Assembly: GCA_947164965.1 (NCBI GenBank)
Contig: CAMUYR010000004.1
Span: forward strand, 151,965-215,964
Source: an uncultured Prevotella sp.
GTDB lineage: Bacteria; Bacteroidota; Bacteroidia; Bacteroidales; Bacteroidaceae
Length of the DNA: 64,000 nt
Direction: 5' to 3'
In this document: positions 27,882 through 36,437 of the stretch, in pieces
How positions within the stretch are numbered: position 1 is the first letter of the stretch
Layout of the letters: every line of letters begins with the position of its first letter
Program-made: the position numbers and the translations under genes
The notes under the pieces: model-generated
Database searches by the model: none
Seen by the model: only the letters and a program-made list of their open reading frames with translations
What the model was told of the DNA's origin: nothing

Positions 27882-28817
27882 TCAAAGGAATCTCACGCTC
27901 TGATGGCGGTTACGCCCTTTCTTGTAGAGATTCAGTTCTGTCTGGTATCCCACAAAGAGCTCATGAGAGCCATTACCAAAGCTCAGGGCCGAGGTATAAA
28001 CCTCATAACTATAACCCAAAGTCACCCCATGGAAGATGCCACCAATAAGTGCTGTCACCGAATTGGTAGGACTATAAGCCACGCCCGCATAGAACACTTT
28101 CTTGTCGTTCGTATACTTCAGACGGGCCGTCGCATCGGCACGATAAGTCACTCCGTCGTAGCGTACTAACACAGAGGGGTGTATTGTTAGAAACGGATTT
28201 CTTAGCTTAATATTGTATCCACCAGTCAAATAATACACCCTACTGATATCATAAATGGTGCGATCGCCCAGTTCTACACTAGGGCTTGTGGCGTGCAGAA
28301 CGGAGACTCCCACATACCATTTCTTGTGCTGGTAATAAAGGCCGGCAGAGATGTCTGTGGCTGTTCCGTTAACGTCTGTCGTGGTGAAAGCCTTGTCATC
28401 TTCCTGTTCTGTATCAACCTCCGATCCCTTGAACTTTTCGCTCAACAAAGCCACCTGAACACCCACACTCAGCACACCGCCTAACAATCGCTGCTTATAG
28501 GCATATTGTAATGCCAGACGCTGGTGGGAGAATAGTCCGATATCATCGTTCATCAATTGTACACCAGCACCGTGACGCGTGTTCATCAACATAAATGGCA
28601 TGTCAGCAGCTACATTCATCGTACGCGGGTTATGCTCAAAACCTGTCAGCGTCATAGCATAGGCACCAGTCACATTAATCAGGTCCTGTTTACCAACGGC
28701 TGCAGGATTAAAACTCGGCTCCATGGCCCAATAATGGGCGAATGTCGGCTCTTGTTGACCCCACGAAGAGGAAGCCAACGACACAAAGAGCAATATAATC
28801 AGCAGACGTCTTAACAC
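27882..28817 (-). CDS. porP: T9SS outer-membrane protein PorP/SprF family
   Basis: The 311-residue protein has a signal peptide ending SSWGQ and then FAHYWAMEPSFNPAAVGKQ, the family hallmark (FNPAAAG-like), and a beta-barrel pattern throughout. PorP/SprF proteins sit in the outer membrane with the PorKN ring and hold substrates or adaptor proteins. It is first in the block, giving the order P-K-L-M-N as in Porphyromonas. The only usable start is GTG at 28817; no in-frame ATG lies upstream near the promoter. Confidence 0.92.
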   Translation of the reverse strand: MLRRLLIILLFVSLASSSWGQQEPTFAHYWAMEPSFNPAAVGKQDLINVTGAYAMTLTGFEHNPRTMNVAADMPFMLMNTRHGAGVQLMNDDIGLFSHQRLALQYAYKQRLLGGVLSVGVQVALLSEKFKGSEVDTEQEDDKAFTTTDVNGTATDISAGLYYQHKKWYVGVSVLHATSPSVELGDRTIYDISRVYYLTGGYNIKLRNPFLTIHPSVLVRYDGVTYRADATARLKYTNDKKVFYAGVAYSPTNSVTALIGGIFHGVTLGYSYEVYTSALSFGNGSHELFVGYQTELNLYKKGRNRHQSVRFL

Positions 28818-28825
28818 GTCTTTAA

Positions 28826-28862
28826 TAACGTTTAACGTTACTGTTTTATTGCATCAAAGGTC
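28826..28862 (-). promoter_or_regulatory. T9SS operon promoter with palindrome in the 5' UTR
   Basis: GACCTTTG (28855-28862, minus strand) matches TAnnTTTG except for the first base. Between it and the GTG start is the perfect palindrome TAACGTTTAACGTTA (28826-28840), a candidate operator overlapping the early transcript. Confidence 0.45.
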
Positions 28863-28876
28863 GATGTTCTGCAATT

Positions 28877-30610
28877 TTAATACCTTTTGCGGCTGTGTTT
28901 TACCCCATTTTCGTCGGTATATTGCTCTATGATGATGCCACGATGGCTGTGGGAATCTGACAGTTTGCGACCAGCCAGATCATATCTTTGCAGTTTGACT
29001 GGTTTACTGTTTTCTATCATACTGATACCAGCAGAGCCACTCTCCGTAAACTGCCAGGCATCGATATACACATCGGTAGCAGAGGTGACGACAAAAAAGA
29101 CGTTTTTCTTAATATCGGTAAATTTGGTGGCGTCGAGTTCAATCGTATGATCTTCCATCTCATTCGATGAGAATTCGATGGTGGCAGCAGGTTTTGCACC
29201 TATCCTGACTGTACGAATCTCCAGTGTACCTGTTCCTTTGGCACGAAGCGTGAATTTTCCGGCACCTGTCGTTCCAAAGTCCAAACCACGCAGATTAATC
29301 CACGAACCAGCCTCCATCTTCACCTGCATATTCTCAGAAGCATCGTTGCCCAATGTACTGATTGTACCATTCTTTTGAATATTGGTAAAGTCCTCGTATT
29401 CGATACCAGCACAGTTAGCCATAGTCTCAGCCTGCTGCAGTTCATAAGGATTCAAATTCTTGACAGAACTGACTCCCTCGAGGTTCAGTGTGACACGGTT
29501 AATAGTCGCTGTTGACTCGTTCACCGTTGCTTTGTTCACGCAGATAGAACGGTAATCACCAGCACTGGCATCTACGGCGCCAGCACTTTTCATAGCATCC
29601 AACAGGACACTTCCGTGGTCGTGATAGATATGATAGTAGTTGCCCTGAAACTTCTGCAGGTGTGAATGGTTGTTGCCAGCGACTCCTGGACCATAATAGT
29701 CTTTGAATACCCAAGAGTTTGGATCCATAGGATTATCGCTGACCATATAGCACATAGTACCTCCGCCTGGCATGTTGGCACTAATGTTATGCTCATTCTT
29801 GTAAGTATTCCACTCATCTTGATTACGACTCCAATGAGAACAATAGGTATAGACATACTTGCCACCTATGACGTTCAGTTCATTGGCCTCAAAATGATAA
29901 GGGGCTGGAATCCTAACAGGCTTGCCATCAACTTCGGTCATATTGGGCTTCAGTTTTGCAATTCGGGCGTTGTCGGGAAGCAGCGCACCATTATCATTAA
30001 GTCCACCGAAGGAAATCCAACCTATTCCATTCTCATCGATGACCACACCTGGGTCGAAATTGGCAGAAGTTCCCCCAGGAAATGCCCCTGGAGTATCGTA
30101 ATTGATCATCAACTTATTATTTGGCGACGTCCATGGACCGATAGGCGAATTAGCCTTCAGCACACCCACACCATGACTGCTATTGCAGAAGTAGAGGAAG
30201 AACTCATCGGTACCGTCCTCCGTCGTACGCCATGTAACCGAAGGAGCCCACGAGACACCATAGCCCTGGTACCACGGATAAGTCACCCATCCGGCACATA
30301 TTTTCTTGGTGTCAATAGTCCCATGAAACGTCCAGTTCACCATATCGTCAGTAGAGAAAACAACAATTGATTTAATATCACCATAGCTGTTATCGCCCTT
30401 TTTCCCGTTCTTTATGAATTGCTGGTGATCGTTTGTACCATAGACATACAAACGACCATTATACTCCAGTGCCGTAGGATCTGCGCAGAAAACACTGGCA
30501 CTGATGGGATTATTGTTACTCGTCCCCTTATAGCTGGTAGCCAATTTTTGTGCATTCATCTGAATGCAAGTTGCCACGAGGGCTGCTGTCATAAATAGCT
30601 TTTTATACAT
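28877..30610 (-). CDS. Secreted GH43-family glycosidase with CBM6-like domain
   Basis: The 577-residue protein has a signal peptide ending QMNAQ, a GH43 five-bladed propeller (~30-370) and a CBM6-like beta-sandwich (~395-535). Candidate catalytic residues are Asp in FCADPTALEY (~42), Asp in NFDPGVVID (~184) and Glu in YHFEANELN (~239). GH43 enzymes act on xylan or arabinan side chains. The C-terminus (YDLAGRKLSD, then RGIIIEQYTDENG and a basic end) resembles a T9SS sorting tail. It is just upstream of the T9SS block on the same strand, with its own promoter. Confidence 0.87.
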   Translation of the reverse strand: MYKKLFMTAALVATCIQMNAQKLATSYKGTSNNNPISASVFCADPTALEYNGRLYVYGTNDHQQFIKNGKKGDNSYGDIKSIVVFSTDDMVNWTFHGTIDTKKICAGWVTYPWYQGYGVSWAPSVTWRTTEDGTDEFFLYFCNSSHGVGVLKANSPIGPWTSPNNKLMINYDTPGAFPGGTSANFDPGVVIDENGIGWISFGGLNDNGALLPDNARIAKLKPNMTEVDGKPVRIPAPYHFEANELNVIGGKYVYTYCSHWSRNQDEWNTYKNEHNISANMPGGGTMCYMVSDNPMDPNSWVFKDYYGPGVAGNNHSHLQKFQGNYYHIYHDHGSVLLDAMKSAGAVDASAGDYRSICVNKATVNESTATINRVTLNLEGVSSVKNLNPYELQQAETMANCAGIEYEDFTNIQKNGTISTLGNDASENMQVKMEAGSWINLRGLDFGTTGAGKFTLRAKGTGTLEIRTVRIGAKPAATIEFSSNEMEDHTIELDATKFTDIKKNVFFVVTSATDVYIDAWQFTESGSAGISMIENSKPVKLQRYDLAGRKLSDSHSHRGIIIEQYTDENGVKHSRKRY

Positions 30611-30639
30611 ATTGGTTATTAATTGTTCTTTTCAGCCTG

Positions 30640-30647
30640 CAAAGTTA
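30640..30647 (-). promoter_or_regulatory. -7 box for GH43 gene
   Basis: TAACTTTG on the minus strand, about 30 bp before the ATG at 30610. Confidence 0.65.
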
Positions 30648-30760
30648 CGAAATAATAGGTAAAACGTGAAAAAAGGACAAGTCTTTCTTTTCACTTCCGA
30701 TTACAAATATATTTGCAAGTGTATCATAGACACACGAAAAAGGCACCAAGTAACCACCAA

Positions 30761-31741
30761 TTATTGCTTTTTGGTCGCCACAACCGAAAAAAGCATTGAC
30801 AGCAGAAGGACGCCAAAGATAATTGCAAGGCTGATAGGCGTAGGAACCACGATATGTGGCATATTGATGGAGAGCCCTAACAGAGAGCCCAGAGCATTAA
30901 TATATTCATTCATGGCAAGCAACATCTTTACGCCGACAAAGATTAGGATAACACCAAGACCATATTTCAAGTAAGTAAAGTAGCGCGAAATAGCAGCAAG
31001 TGCGAAGTAGAGTGCACGCAAGCCGAGAATGGCAAAGATATTACTGGTAAGTACGATGAACGGATCGCGGCTGACACTGAATACGGCAGGGATGCTATCA
31101 ACGGCAAAGGCAACGTCAGTAGTTTCAATGACCAACAAAGCAATGAAAAGAGGGGTGGCTTTCCTGTTAACGAAGAATTTCTCACCGTGCATCTGGTCAG
31201 TGACAGGGAAGAAACGTTTGAACAACCGTACAATGAAGTTATTGCCTGGATTGCCTTGTTGGTTCTCATCATGCGTAAACATCTTTCCACCCGTATAGAG
31301 CAGAAATAGCCCAAACAGTCCCAGCACCCACTCAAAACGTTCGACCATTGCTGCGCCAGCAAAAATAAAAATACTGCGCAACACAAGTGCACCAAAGATG
31401 CCCCAGAAGAGCACCTCATGCTGATATTTGCGCTCGATACCGAAGAACGAGAACAGCATCAGAAATACGAAGAGGTTGTCCATCGATAGCGACTTCTCTA
31501 TCAGATAGCCTGCCAAGAACTCCATCGCCTTCTCGTGCGGTTCAGCGGGATAGAACAGCCAGATGCCTGCACAGAACACCAGCGACACACCTATCCATAC
31601 GGCTGTCATCTGCAATGCCTCACGGACGTTCACCTCATGCTGACCTTTACGGCCGAACATCTTCAAGTCGACCACAAGCATCAACAATACTAACACATAA
31701 AATACTATCCAAGCCCATAAGGGCAGTCCCATTAAGTCCAT
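30761..31741 (-). CDS. TerC/Alx-family membrane protein (likely metal exporter)
   Basis: The 326-residue integral membrane protein has about nine helices. TerC signatures with acidic residues inside membrane segments are visible: SLSMDNLFVFLMLF (~85-98), FWGIFGALVLRSIFIFAGA and VIETTDVAFAVDSIPA (~205-220). TerC/Alx proteins are linked to manganese export and tellurite resistance. It is last in the regulator-kinase-TerC unit, only 6 bp after the kinase, so it is probably made under that system's control; the physiological reason is not visible. Confidence 0.88.
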   Translation of the reverse strand: MDLMGLPLWAWIVFYVLVLLMLVVDLKMFGRKGQHEVNVREALQMTAVWIGVSLVFCAGIWLFYPAEPHEKAMEFLAGYLIEKSLSMDNLFVFLMLFSFFGIERKYQHEVLFWGIFGALVLRSIFIFAGAAMVERFEWVLGLFGLFLLYTGGKMFTHDENQQGNPGNNFIVRLFKRFFPVTDQMHGEKFFVNRKATPLFIALLVIETTDVAFAVDSIPAVFSVSRDPFIVLTSNIFAILGLRALYFALAAISRYFTYLKYGLGVILIFVGVKMLLAMNEYINALGSLLGLSINMPHIVVPTPISLAIIFGVLLLSMLFSVVATKKQ

Positions 31742-31747
31742 TTCCTT

Positions 31748-32668
31748 TTACTTTTTCAGTGTAAACTCAAATTCCAATCCGCCATTTTCTGATTGGCGGG
31801 CGGTGATAGTGCCGCCATGCAGAAGGACAGCATTCTTCACGATGGCAAGTCCAAGACCTGTTCCGCCAATACTGCGACTGCGGCTCTTGTCGATGCGGTA
31901 GAAACGCTCGAAGATGCGGGGCAGGTGTTCCAGGGCGATACCCACGCCGTTATCGCTGAAACGGAACATCCAGTAGTTGTCTGTCTGTTCGGCACTTATA
32001 TCGATGTTTGTTCCCTCGCCGGCATAGTTGATGGCGTTATCGATGAGATTTCGGAAGATGCTGTAGACGAGCGAGGGATTGCCCTTAATGACGATATGTG
32101 GCGGCAAACAGTTGTTGAGCGTCATATGGCGCTTCTTCAGGGCGATGACGGTCTCCTGAACGATGTCGCCGACGATGGCCGACACGTCGGTACGCTCCAT
32201 CGTCAGCTGGTGGGCGGCATAATCCATGCGGTTCAGCATCGAGATATCCTGCAGCAGGGCCGTGAGCCGATGGGCCTGCGCATTGGTGCGCTCTATGAAC
32301 TGTCGCTGAGTATCAGGCGGCATCTGCGGATCATCGAGAATGGTGTCAGTATAGCCGAGTATGCTGGCCACAGGGGTCTTCAGTTCGTGAGCGATGTTCT
32401 GCGTAAGTTCACGGCGCATCTGGTTCTCCTTGGCAGCCTGTTCACGGCTAATGCGCTCGTCCATGCTGCGGGCATAGCGGTGGAGCAATAGGGCCAGGCC
32501 TGCCATTACCACTAGTGAAAATAGTAGCAGGTGCCAGTCGCTTACCTCGTCGAAGGGCTCAAGGAATTTGCGGTCATAATCCTCGAACAGGATAAATGTC
32601 AGCGCATAGACGGCAAACACCACCATCACGCTGATGAACATCTTACGGCCTTCACTCAAATGCTTCAT
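31748..32668 (-). CDS. Sensor histidine kinase (PhoR/HPK1-like)
   Basis: The protein of about 306 residues starts at ATG 32668; the longer frame would start with TTG. Two N-terminal membrane helices (~10-27 and ~45-64) enclose a very short periplasmic loop, so sensing is likely intramembrane or through partners. The H box is NIAHELKTPVAS (His near residue 91). Further motifs are NLIDNAINYAGEG (N), FRFSDNGVGI (G1) and GGTGLGLAIVK (G2). It follows the response regulator by 34 bp; the gap contains three ACGAAT direct repeats. Confidence 0.92.
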   Translation of the reverse strand: MKHLSEGRKMFISVMVVFAVYALTFILFEDYDRKFLEPFDEVSDWHLLLFSLVVMAGLALLLHRYARSMDERISREQAAKENQMRRELTQNIAHELKTPVASILGYTDTILDDPQMPPDTQRQFIERTNAQAHRLTALLQDISMLNRMDYAAHQLTMERTDVSAIVGDIVQETVIALKKRHMTLNNCLPPHIVIKGNPSLVYSIFRNLIDNAINYAGEGTNIDISAEQTDNYWMFRFSDNGVGIALEHLPRIFERFYRIDKSRSRSIGGTGLGLAIVKNAVLLHGGTITARQSENGGLEFEFTLKK

Positions 32669-32702
32669 ATTTTTCAAACACGAATATCACGAATCAAACG
32701 AA

Positions 32703-33383
32703 TTATTCTTCAAACAGATAACCGAATCCCTGTCGGCTGACGATAAAGCTGCCATAACGGCCTATCTTCTTACGCATACGGGTAATGTTCACATCAACTG
32801 TGCGGTTGCTGACTACAACGTCTTCAGGCCAAACGGCATCGAAGATCTGCTGACGTGAGAATACTTGTCCACGATGCTTTAATAGCAACCCCAACAATTC
32901 GAACTCAGTCTTAGTGAGACTTACGCTCTCACCATCAACCGTCGTTGTCTTCTTGCCAAGGTCAAGCACAAGGCCCTCGAAAGAGATAATGCTCTCCTCT
33001 ACCCTATTCTGCTGACTCCTGGCGAGCACCGCCTTCACTCTTGCCACCACTTCGCGCACAGAGAATGGTTTCGTAACGTAGTCGTCGGCTCCTAATCCAA
33101 AGCCCTGTAGCGTATCGTCCTCTGTATCCTTTGCCGTAAGGAAAATAATAGGCAACTTACTCGTAGCAGGGTCTTTCTTCAACTGCTCAGCCAGTTCGAA
33201 GCCCGACATTCCTGGCATCATCACGTCGAGTATCAGCAAATCATATTGCAATGGTTCCTTCTTGATGGCCATTTCGCCCGTATATGCTGCCTCAGCCTCA
33301 TAGCCTGCAGCACGAAGGTTATAGAGCAGAATCTCGCACAAATCCTGCTCGTCATCCACCACAAGTATCTTCTTTTGTTCCAT
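32703..33383 (-). CDS. OmpR/PhoB-family response regulator
   Basis: ATG 33383 gives MEQKKILVVDDEQDLCEILL; the longer frame crosses the promoter. The 226-residue protein has a receiver domain (acidic pocket DDE; phospho-acceptor Asp in LLILDVMMPG near 52; Thr/Lys in FLTAKD and VTKPFS) and a winged-helix DNA-binding domain (LTKTEFELLGLLLKHRGQVFSR; VVSNRTVDVNITRMRKKIG). The sequence resembles PhoB-type regulators. A TGTTAC dyad lies in its own promoter and a larger version before the Na/Pi gene, suggesting autoregulation and a phosphate regulon. Confidence 0.93.
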   Translation of the reverse strand: MEQKKILVVDDEQDLCEILLYNLRAAGYEAEAAYTGEMAIKKEPLQYDLLILDVMMPGMSGFELAEQLKKDPATSKLPIIFLTAKDTEDDTLQGFGLGADDYVTKPFSVREVVARVKAVLARSQQNRVEESIISFEGLVLDLGKKTTTVDGESVSLTKTEFELLGLLLKHRGQVFSRQQIFDAVWPEDVVVSNRTVDVNITRMRKKIGRYGSFIVSRQGFGYLFEE

Positions 33384-33391
33384 TTCGGCGA

Positions 33392-33448
33392 CAAAGTTAC
33401 GAATAAATTCGCAAATACCATTACTTTTGCCTGTTACATTATGGTAAC
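33392..33448 (-). promoter_or_regulatory. Promoter of the two-component operon with GTTAC-N6-GTAAC dyad
   Basis: TAACTTTG on the minus strand (33392-33399) is the -7 box. The dyad GTTACATTATGGTAAC is at 33433-33448, 34 bp further upstream, an activator-type position. Confidence 0.6.
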
Positions 33449-33474
33449 AAATGGGGCAAAACCAGGTCATTCAA

Positions 33475-33540
33475 TATTGGCCGCTTATCGTTTAATAAGC
33501 GACCAATAAGTTGACAGATTATTCCCACGTTAGGAATAAA
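33475..33540 (-). terminator. Strong hairpin(s) downstream of the 33549 gene
   Basis: CGCTTAT (33482-33488) pairs with ATAAGCG (33495-33501) and the stem extends through CCAAT/ATTGG. A second weaker dyad is TTATTCC/GGAATAA (33519-33539). No U-tract follows, so termination is likely but not certain. Confidence 0.5.
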
Positions 33541-33548
33541 CAGACTGA

Positions 33549-33941
33549 TTAGAACAACTGACGGACGGCGTGAGCCGTTTCACCCTCGAAGATGAGCACA
33601 TCGGTCACAGGCTCATAACTCAGATGGGCAAACTGGAGCAGCTGGACAGCCAAGAATGCTCCATCGCGAGAGACGCAGACTTCGGCCATGTAGTTGCCGT
33701 TGACAGCTGTTTTAGGGCGGAAGTCGCCGATAGCGCTGGCCAATTTCTCAGGTGGCGTGTCGAGCAGACGTTTCAGACGTTCGCCGTCAGCGGGTGTATA
33801 TTCAAAAGACTCTGCGTCGATGACGCTATTCGATGGGGTATAGGTTGCTGTGGTACGCAGACCAAACAGCGATTTGCTGATGCTTACACGAGCATCAGCG
33901 CAGATGGTATTCCACATCTGCAGATTCTTAATATTTGCCAT
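33549..33941 (-). CDS. Conserved-looking cytoplasmic protein of unknown function
   Basis: The 130-residue protein has no signal peptide or membrane segment. It starts MANIKNLQMWNTICADARVS and ends FEGETAHAVRQLF. Composition is ordinary and globular, with a central EYTPADGERLKRLLDTPPEKL helix and several beta strands. I do not recognise the family. It lies 60 bp after the secreted small protein gene on the same strand and is followed by a strong hairpin, so the two may share a transcript. Confidence 0.7.
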   Translation of the reverse strand: MANIKNLQMWNTICADARVSISKSLFGLRTTATYTPSNSVIDAESFEYTPADGERLKRLLDTPPEKLASAIGDFRPKTAVNGNYMAEVCVSRDGAFLAVQLLQFAHLSYEPVTDVLIFEGETAHAVRQLF

Positions 33942-34001
33942 TTTCTTATTTCTTTGTTAATAATGTTTGTCCTCCTTTCGGACTAAGGGAAAACTTCATC
34001 A

Positions 34002-34397
34002 CTAACAAAGAAGACGCCTCAGTGCGATAACATAGTATCGGCGCGGAGACGCAACAGCCATACAGAGCCGGTGGTAGGCGATGCATGGGAGCTGTAGGAA
34101 ACTATTTAAAAGGTGAGGCAACTGGCCCTTGGTCCATCGTCCAGTATGCTGGCTGGGCTTGCCGCCATGAGTAGGAAGCAAGCGGACGGAACGCGAAGAG
34201 GCTACGCGATGGGACGGTGACGGACGCAATGCAGAGACAGGAGCCGTCTCAGGCTCTTCTGCCACATGGTGTATCCAACTATCGTGCTGCTTAACCTGCT
34301 GTTCGTCTTGCTGGCGACCTGTCACAGCTCCTTGGACCTCAACTGCAGAGTCAAGGAAGAAGCCGCACAACAATAAGGCGACAAAAAAGACACGCAT
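34002..34397 (-). CDS. Small secreted protein of unknown function
   Basis: ATG 34397 gives MRVFFVALLLCGFFLDSAVEVQGA, a clear signal peptide. An upstream ATG (34445) lies before the predicted transcription start and is rejected. The mature part (~105 residues) is rich in His, Arg, Ser and Pro and ends RRYYVIALRRLLC, with a final Cys. I do not recognise the family. The arginine-rich C-terminus is unusual for a Bacteroidales secreted protein. Confidence 0.6.
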   Translation of the reverse strand: MRVFFVALLLCGFFLDSAVEVQGAVTGRQQDEQQVKQHDSWIHHVAEEPETAPVSALRPSPSHRVASSRSVRLLPTHGGKPSQHTGRWTKGQLPHLLNSFLQLPCIAYHRLCMAVASPRRYYVIALRRLLC

Positions 34398-34434
34398 AAG
34401 ATACTTATTCACGTCACCGTCTTCTATACGACTG

Positions 34435-34442
34435 CAAAGGTA
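34435..34442 (-). promoter_or_regulatory. -7 box for the 34397 gene
   Basis: TACCTTTG on the minus strand, 37 bp before ATG 34397. It decides the start codon choice. Confidence 0.7.
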
Positions 34443-34496
34443 CAATTAAGTAAGGAGAAAGCCAAACAAATGCGGTTATTTCTTTTTATATGGCTG

Positions 34497-36185
34497 CTAT
34501 TTCCCAAATCTCGCTTGCACGACATTCACCACATAATCGCCCAGTTTCTCACACTCATTGATGAGGTCGGTAAAGATGGTGCCGACAGCGTAGTCGTATT
34601 CGTGGTCGTTGATGGCACGGATATTGTCGTTCTTCATTTGCTGCCGCATCTGATTTATTTCATTTTCTATGCGGTATGTATCGCGGATGTCGTGCTCGTT
34701 GCGATGCCCCGTCATCACGATATTCATCTGTGTGAGGGCATCATCACAATGATTCATCAAGACTTTCAGATGACTGCTCTGCCATTCGACGAAATGCTTT
34801 TCCATTTCACGCTGTCGGTTGATGGTGCGGGCCAGGTTATAGCAAGCATCACCAATAGACTCCAGCTCACCCACCTCACGCAGCATCTGGCGCACCTTCG
34901 TCTTGGTCTCGTCGCTCAAGTGGTTCTGACTTACCTGTTCTAAGAATCGGGCTATCTCCAGTTCCATCCTGTCAGTCAGATCCTCTTGATGCTCAATCTG
35001 ATTAAATAGATGCACAAAGGCTTTGTCTTCCTTCTCGTCCATGAGTTGGCGCACCATTTCAAACATCTGCTGCACGCGATGTCCGAAATGTGCCGTTTCC
35101 TTTTGTGCCTGTAGCACAGCAATTTCTGGTGTCTGCATCAGATTGCCTTCGATGTACTTCAGGCGTAGCTCCTCATGCTCTGGCTCTGCTTTCTCAGGCA
35201 ACAGCCAGCACACCATGCGCTCCATCTGCGGAATGAGTCCGATGAGCAAGGCGGTATTGGTGACGTTGAAGCAGGTGTGGAACATGGCCAGCACCACTGG
35301 CAATCGCTCCGTCTGTCCAGCCAACGAGGGGTCGTAGCCTACGAATCCACATACCATATCGACGAAGGGGTAGAACACACAAAGCACCCACACAACACCA
35401 AAGACGTTGAACAGCAGATGGGCCAATGCCGCCCGTCGCGCCTGTGTGTTGGCTCCAAGGGCAGCAAGATTAGCCGTTGCCGTAGTACCGATGTTCTCGC
35501 CCATCACCAACGCTATACCTAAATATATAGGTAGCACGCCTGTAGAGCAGAGCAGGATGGTGATAGCCATCACAGCTGCTGACGACTGCACAATGCAGGT
35601 AATGATGGTGCCAATAGCAAGGAAAGCCAAAATGGTCAGGTGACTGCCGGTGTCGAAGGAGGCAAAGAAGCTGACTACTGCCTCGTTGTGCGCCAGGTCC
35701 AGTTCCTTACCGCCTGTGCTCAGCATGACCAGCGAAAGAAACATAAAGGCGATGCCGAATAGGAAATCGCCCAAATAGCGGTGTTGCTTCTTATAGATTA
35801 ATATCATACCTATAAAGAAGGCAGGGAACACCACGCTGGTCAGATCGACATTATAGCCCAGCGACATGATCCACGCTGTCAACGTCGTACCAATATTTGC
35901 TCCCATGATAACACTGATGGCCTGCGAGAGTGTCAGCAGACCTGCGGACACGAACGATACCGTCATCACTGTTGTGGCTGATGACGACTGCACAGCACTG
36001 GTTACCAACATACCTGTCAGCATACCAGTCAGACGGTTCGTTGTCATCTTTGCCAATATGTGTCTCAGTTGCGGTCCTGCCATTTTCTGCAGCGCATCGC
36101 TCATCATTTTCATACCAAAGATGAGCAGTCCCAGTGCACCCAGCAACTTCAGCGACACCATCACATAATCTTGTGTTGCTTCCAT
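34497..36185 (-). CDS. Na+/phosphate cotransporter with PhoU-like C-terminal domain
   Basis: The 562-residue protein has two inverted Na/Pi cotransporter repeats with the QSSSATT-type signature (VTSAVQSSSATTVMTVSFV near 62-80; CIVQSSAAVMAITILLCSTG near 202-221), about eight to ten membrane helices, and a cytoplasmic helical PhoU-like domain from ~350 on. The family takes up phosphate with sodium. It has its own promoter, with a near-perfect 36-bp palindrome just upstream of the -33 region, a likely binding site for the PhoB-like regulator encoded about 1.1 kb away. Confidence 0.93.
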   Translation of the reverse strand: MEATQDYVMVSLKLLGALGLLIFGMKMMSDALQKMAGPQLRHILAKMTTNRLTGMLTGMLVTSAVQSSSATTVMTVSFVSAGLLTLSQAISVIMGANIGTTLTAWIMSLGYNVDLTSVVFPAFFIGMILIYKKQHRYLGDFLFGIAFMFLSLVMLSTGGKELDLAHNEAVVSFFASFDTGSHLTILAFLAIGTIITCIVQSSAAVMAITILLCSTGVLPIYLGIALVMGENIGTTATANLAALGANTQARRAALAHLLFNVFGVVWVLCVFYPFVDMVCGFVGYDPSLAGQTERLPVVLAMFHTCFNVTNTALLIGLIPQMERMVCWLLPEKAEPEHEELRLKYIEGNLMQTPEIAVLQAQKETAHFGHRVQQMFEMVRQLMDEKEDKAFVHLFNQIEHQEDLTDRMELEIARFLEQVSQNHLSDETKTKVRQMLREVGELESIGDACYNLARTINRQREMEKHFVEWQSSHLKVLMNHCDDALTQMNIVMTGHRNEHDIRDTYRIENEINQMRQQMKNDNIRAINDHEYDYAVGTIFTDLINECEKLGDYVVNVVQARFGK

Positions 36186-36216
36186 TTTCTTACTCTATTG
36201 GATTTATCTTCATGTG

Positions 36217-36224
36217 CAAAGATA
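36217..36224 (-). promoter_or_regulatory. -7 box for the Na/Pi gene
   Basis: TATCTTTG on the minus strand with TTTG (plus 36244-36247) 19 bp upstream. Confidence 0.7.
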
Positions 36225-36254
36225 ACAAGATTCGTCCTGCCCACAAAATAAATC

Positions 36255-36290
36255 CTGTTACAATACGGTTACGTAACCATATTGTAACAG
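36255..36290. promoter_or_regulatory. 36-bp palindromic operator upstream of the Na/Pi gene
   Basis: The halves CTGTTACAATACGGTTAC and GTAACCATATTGTAACAG are reverse complements except at one position. It holds two nested TGTTAC/GTAACA-type dyads and ends 31 bp from the -7 box, next to the -33 element. Confidence 0.75.
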
Positions 36291-36412
36291 CATTCCAATA
36301 GAAGAGCAGGTTATTTTTCTATATCGCGGTGCCCCCTAGTGCTATGCTTACTTATTCTTCGTCCTTTTATAGAATTTCTATTATAGAATTTGTATAATTG
36401 ATTTTTTTTGCT

Positions 36413-36420
36413 TACTTTTG
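36413..36420 (+). promoter_or_regulatory. -7 box for the 36438 ATPase gene
   Basis: TACTTTTG with TTTG at 36389-36392, spacer 20 bp. A direct repeat TATAGAATTT (near 36369 and 36383) overlaps the -33 region. Confidence 0.65.
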
Positions 36421-36437
36421 CACCCAAAAGCAGTATT

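Noticed and set aside
34398..34445. Upstream ATG for the small secreted protein
   Set aside because: It overlaps the TACCTTTG promoter box, so it is not in the mRNA.
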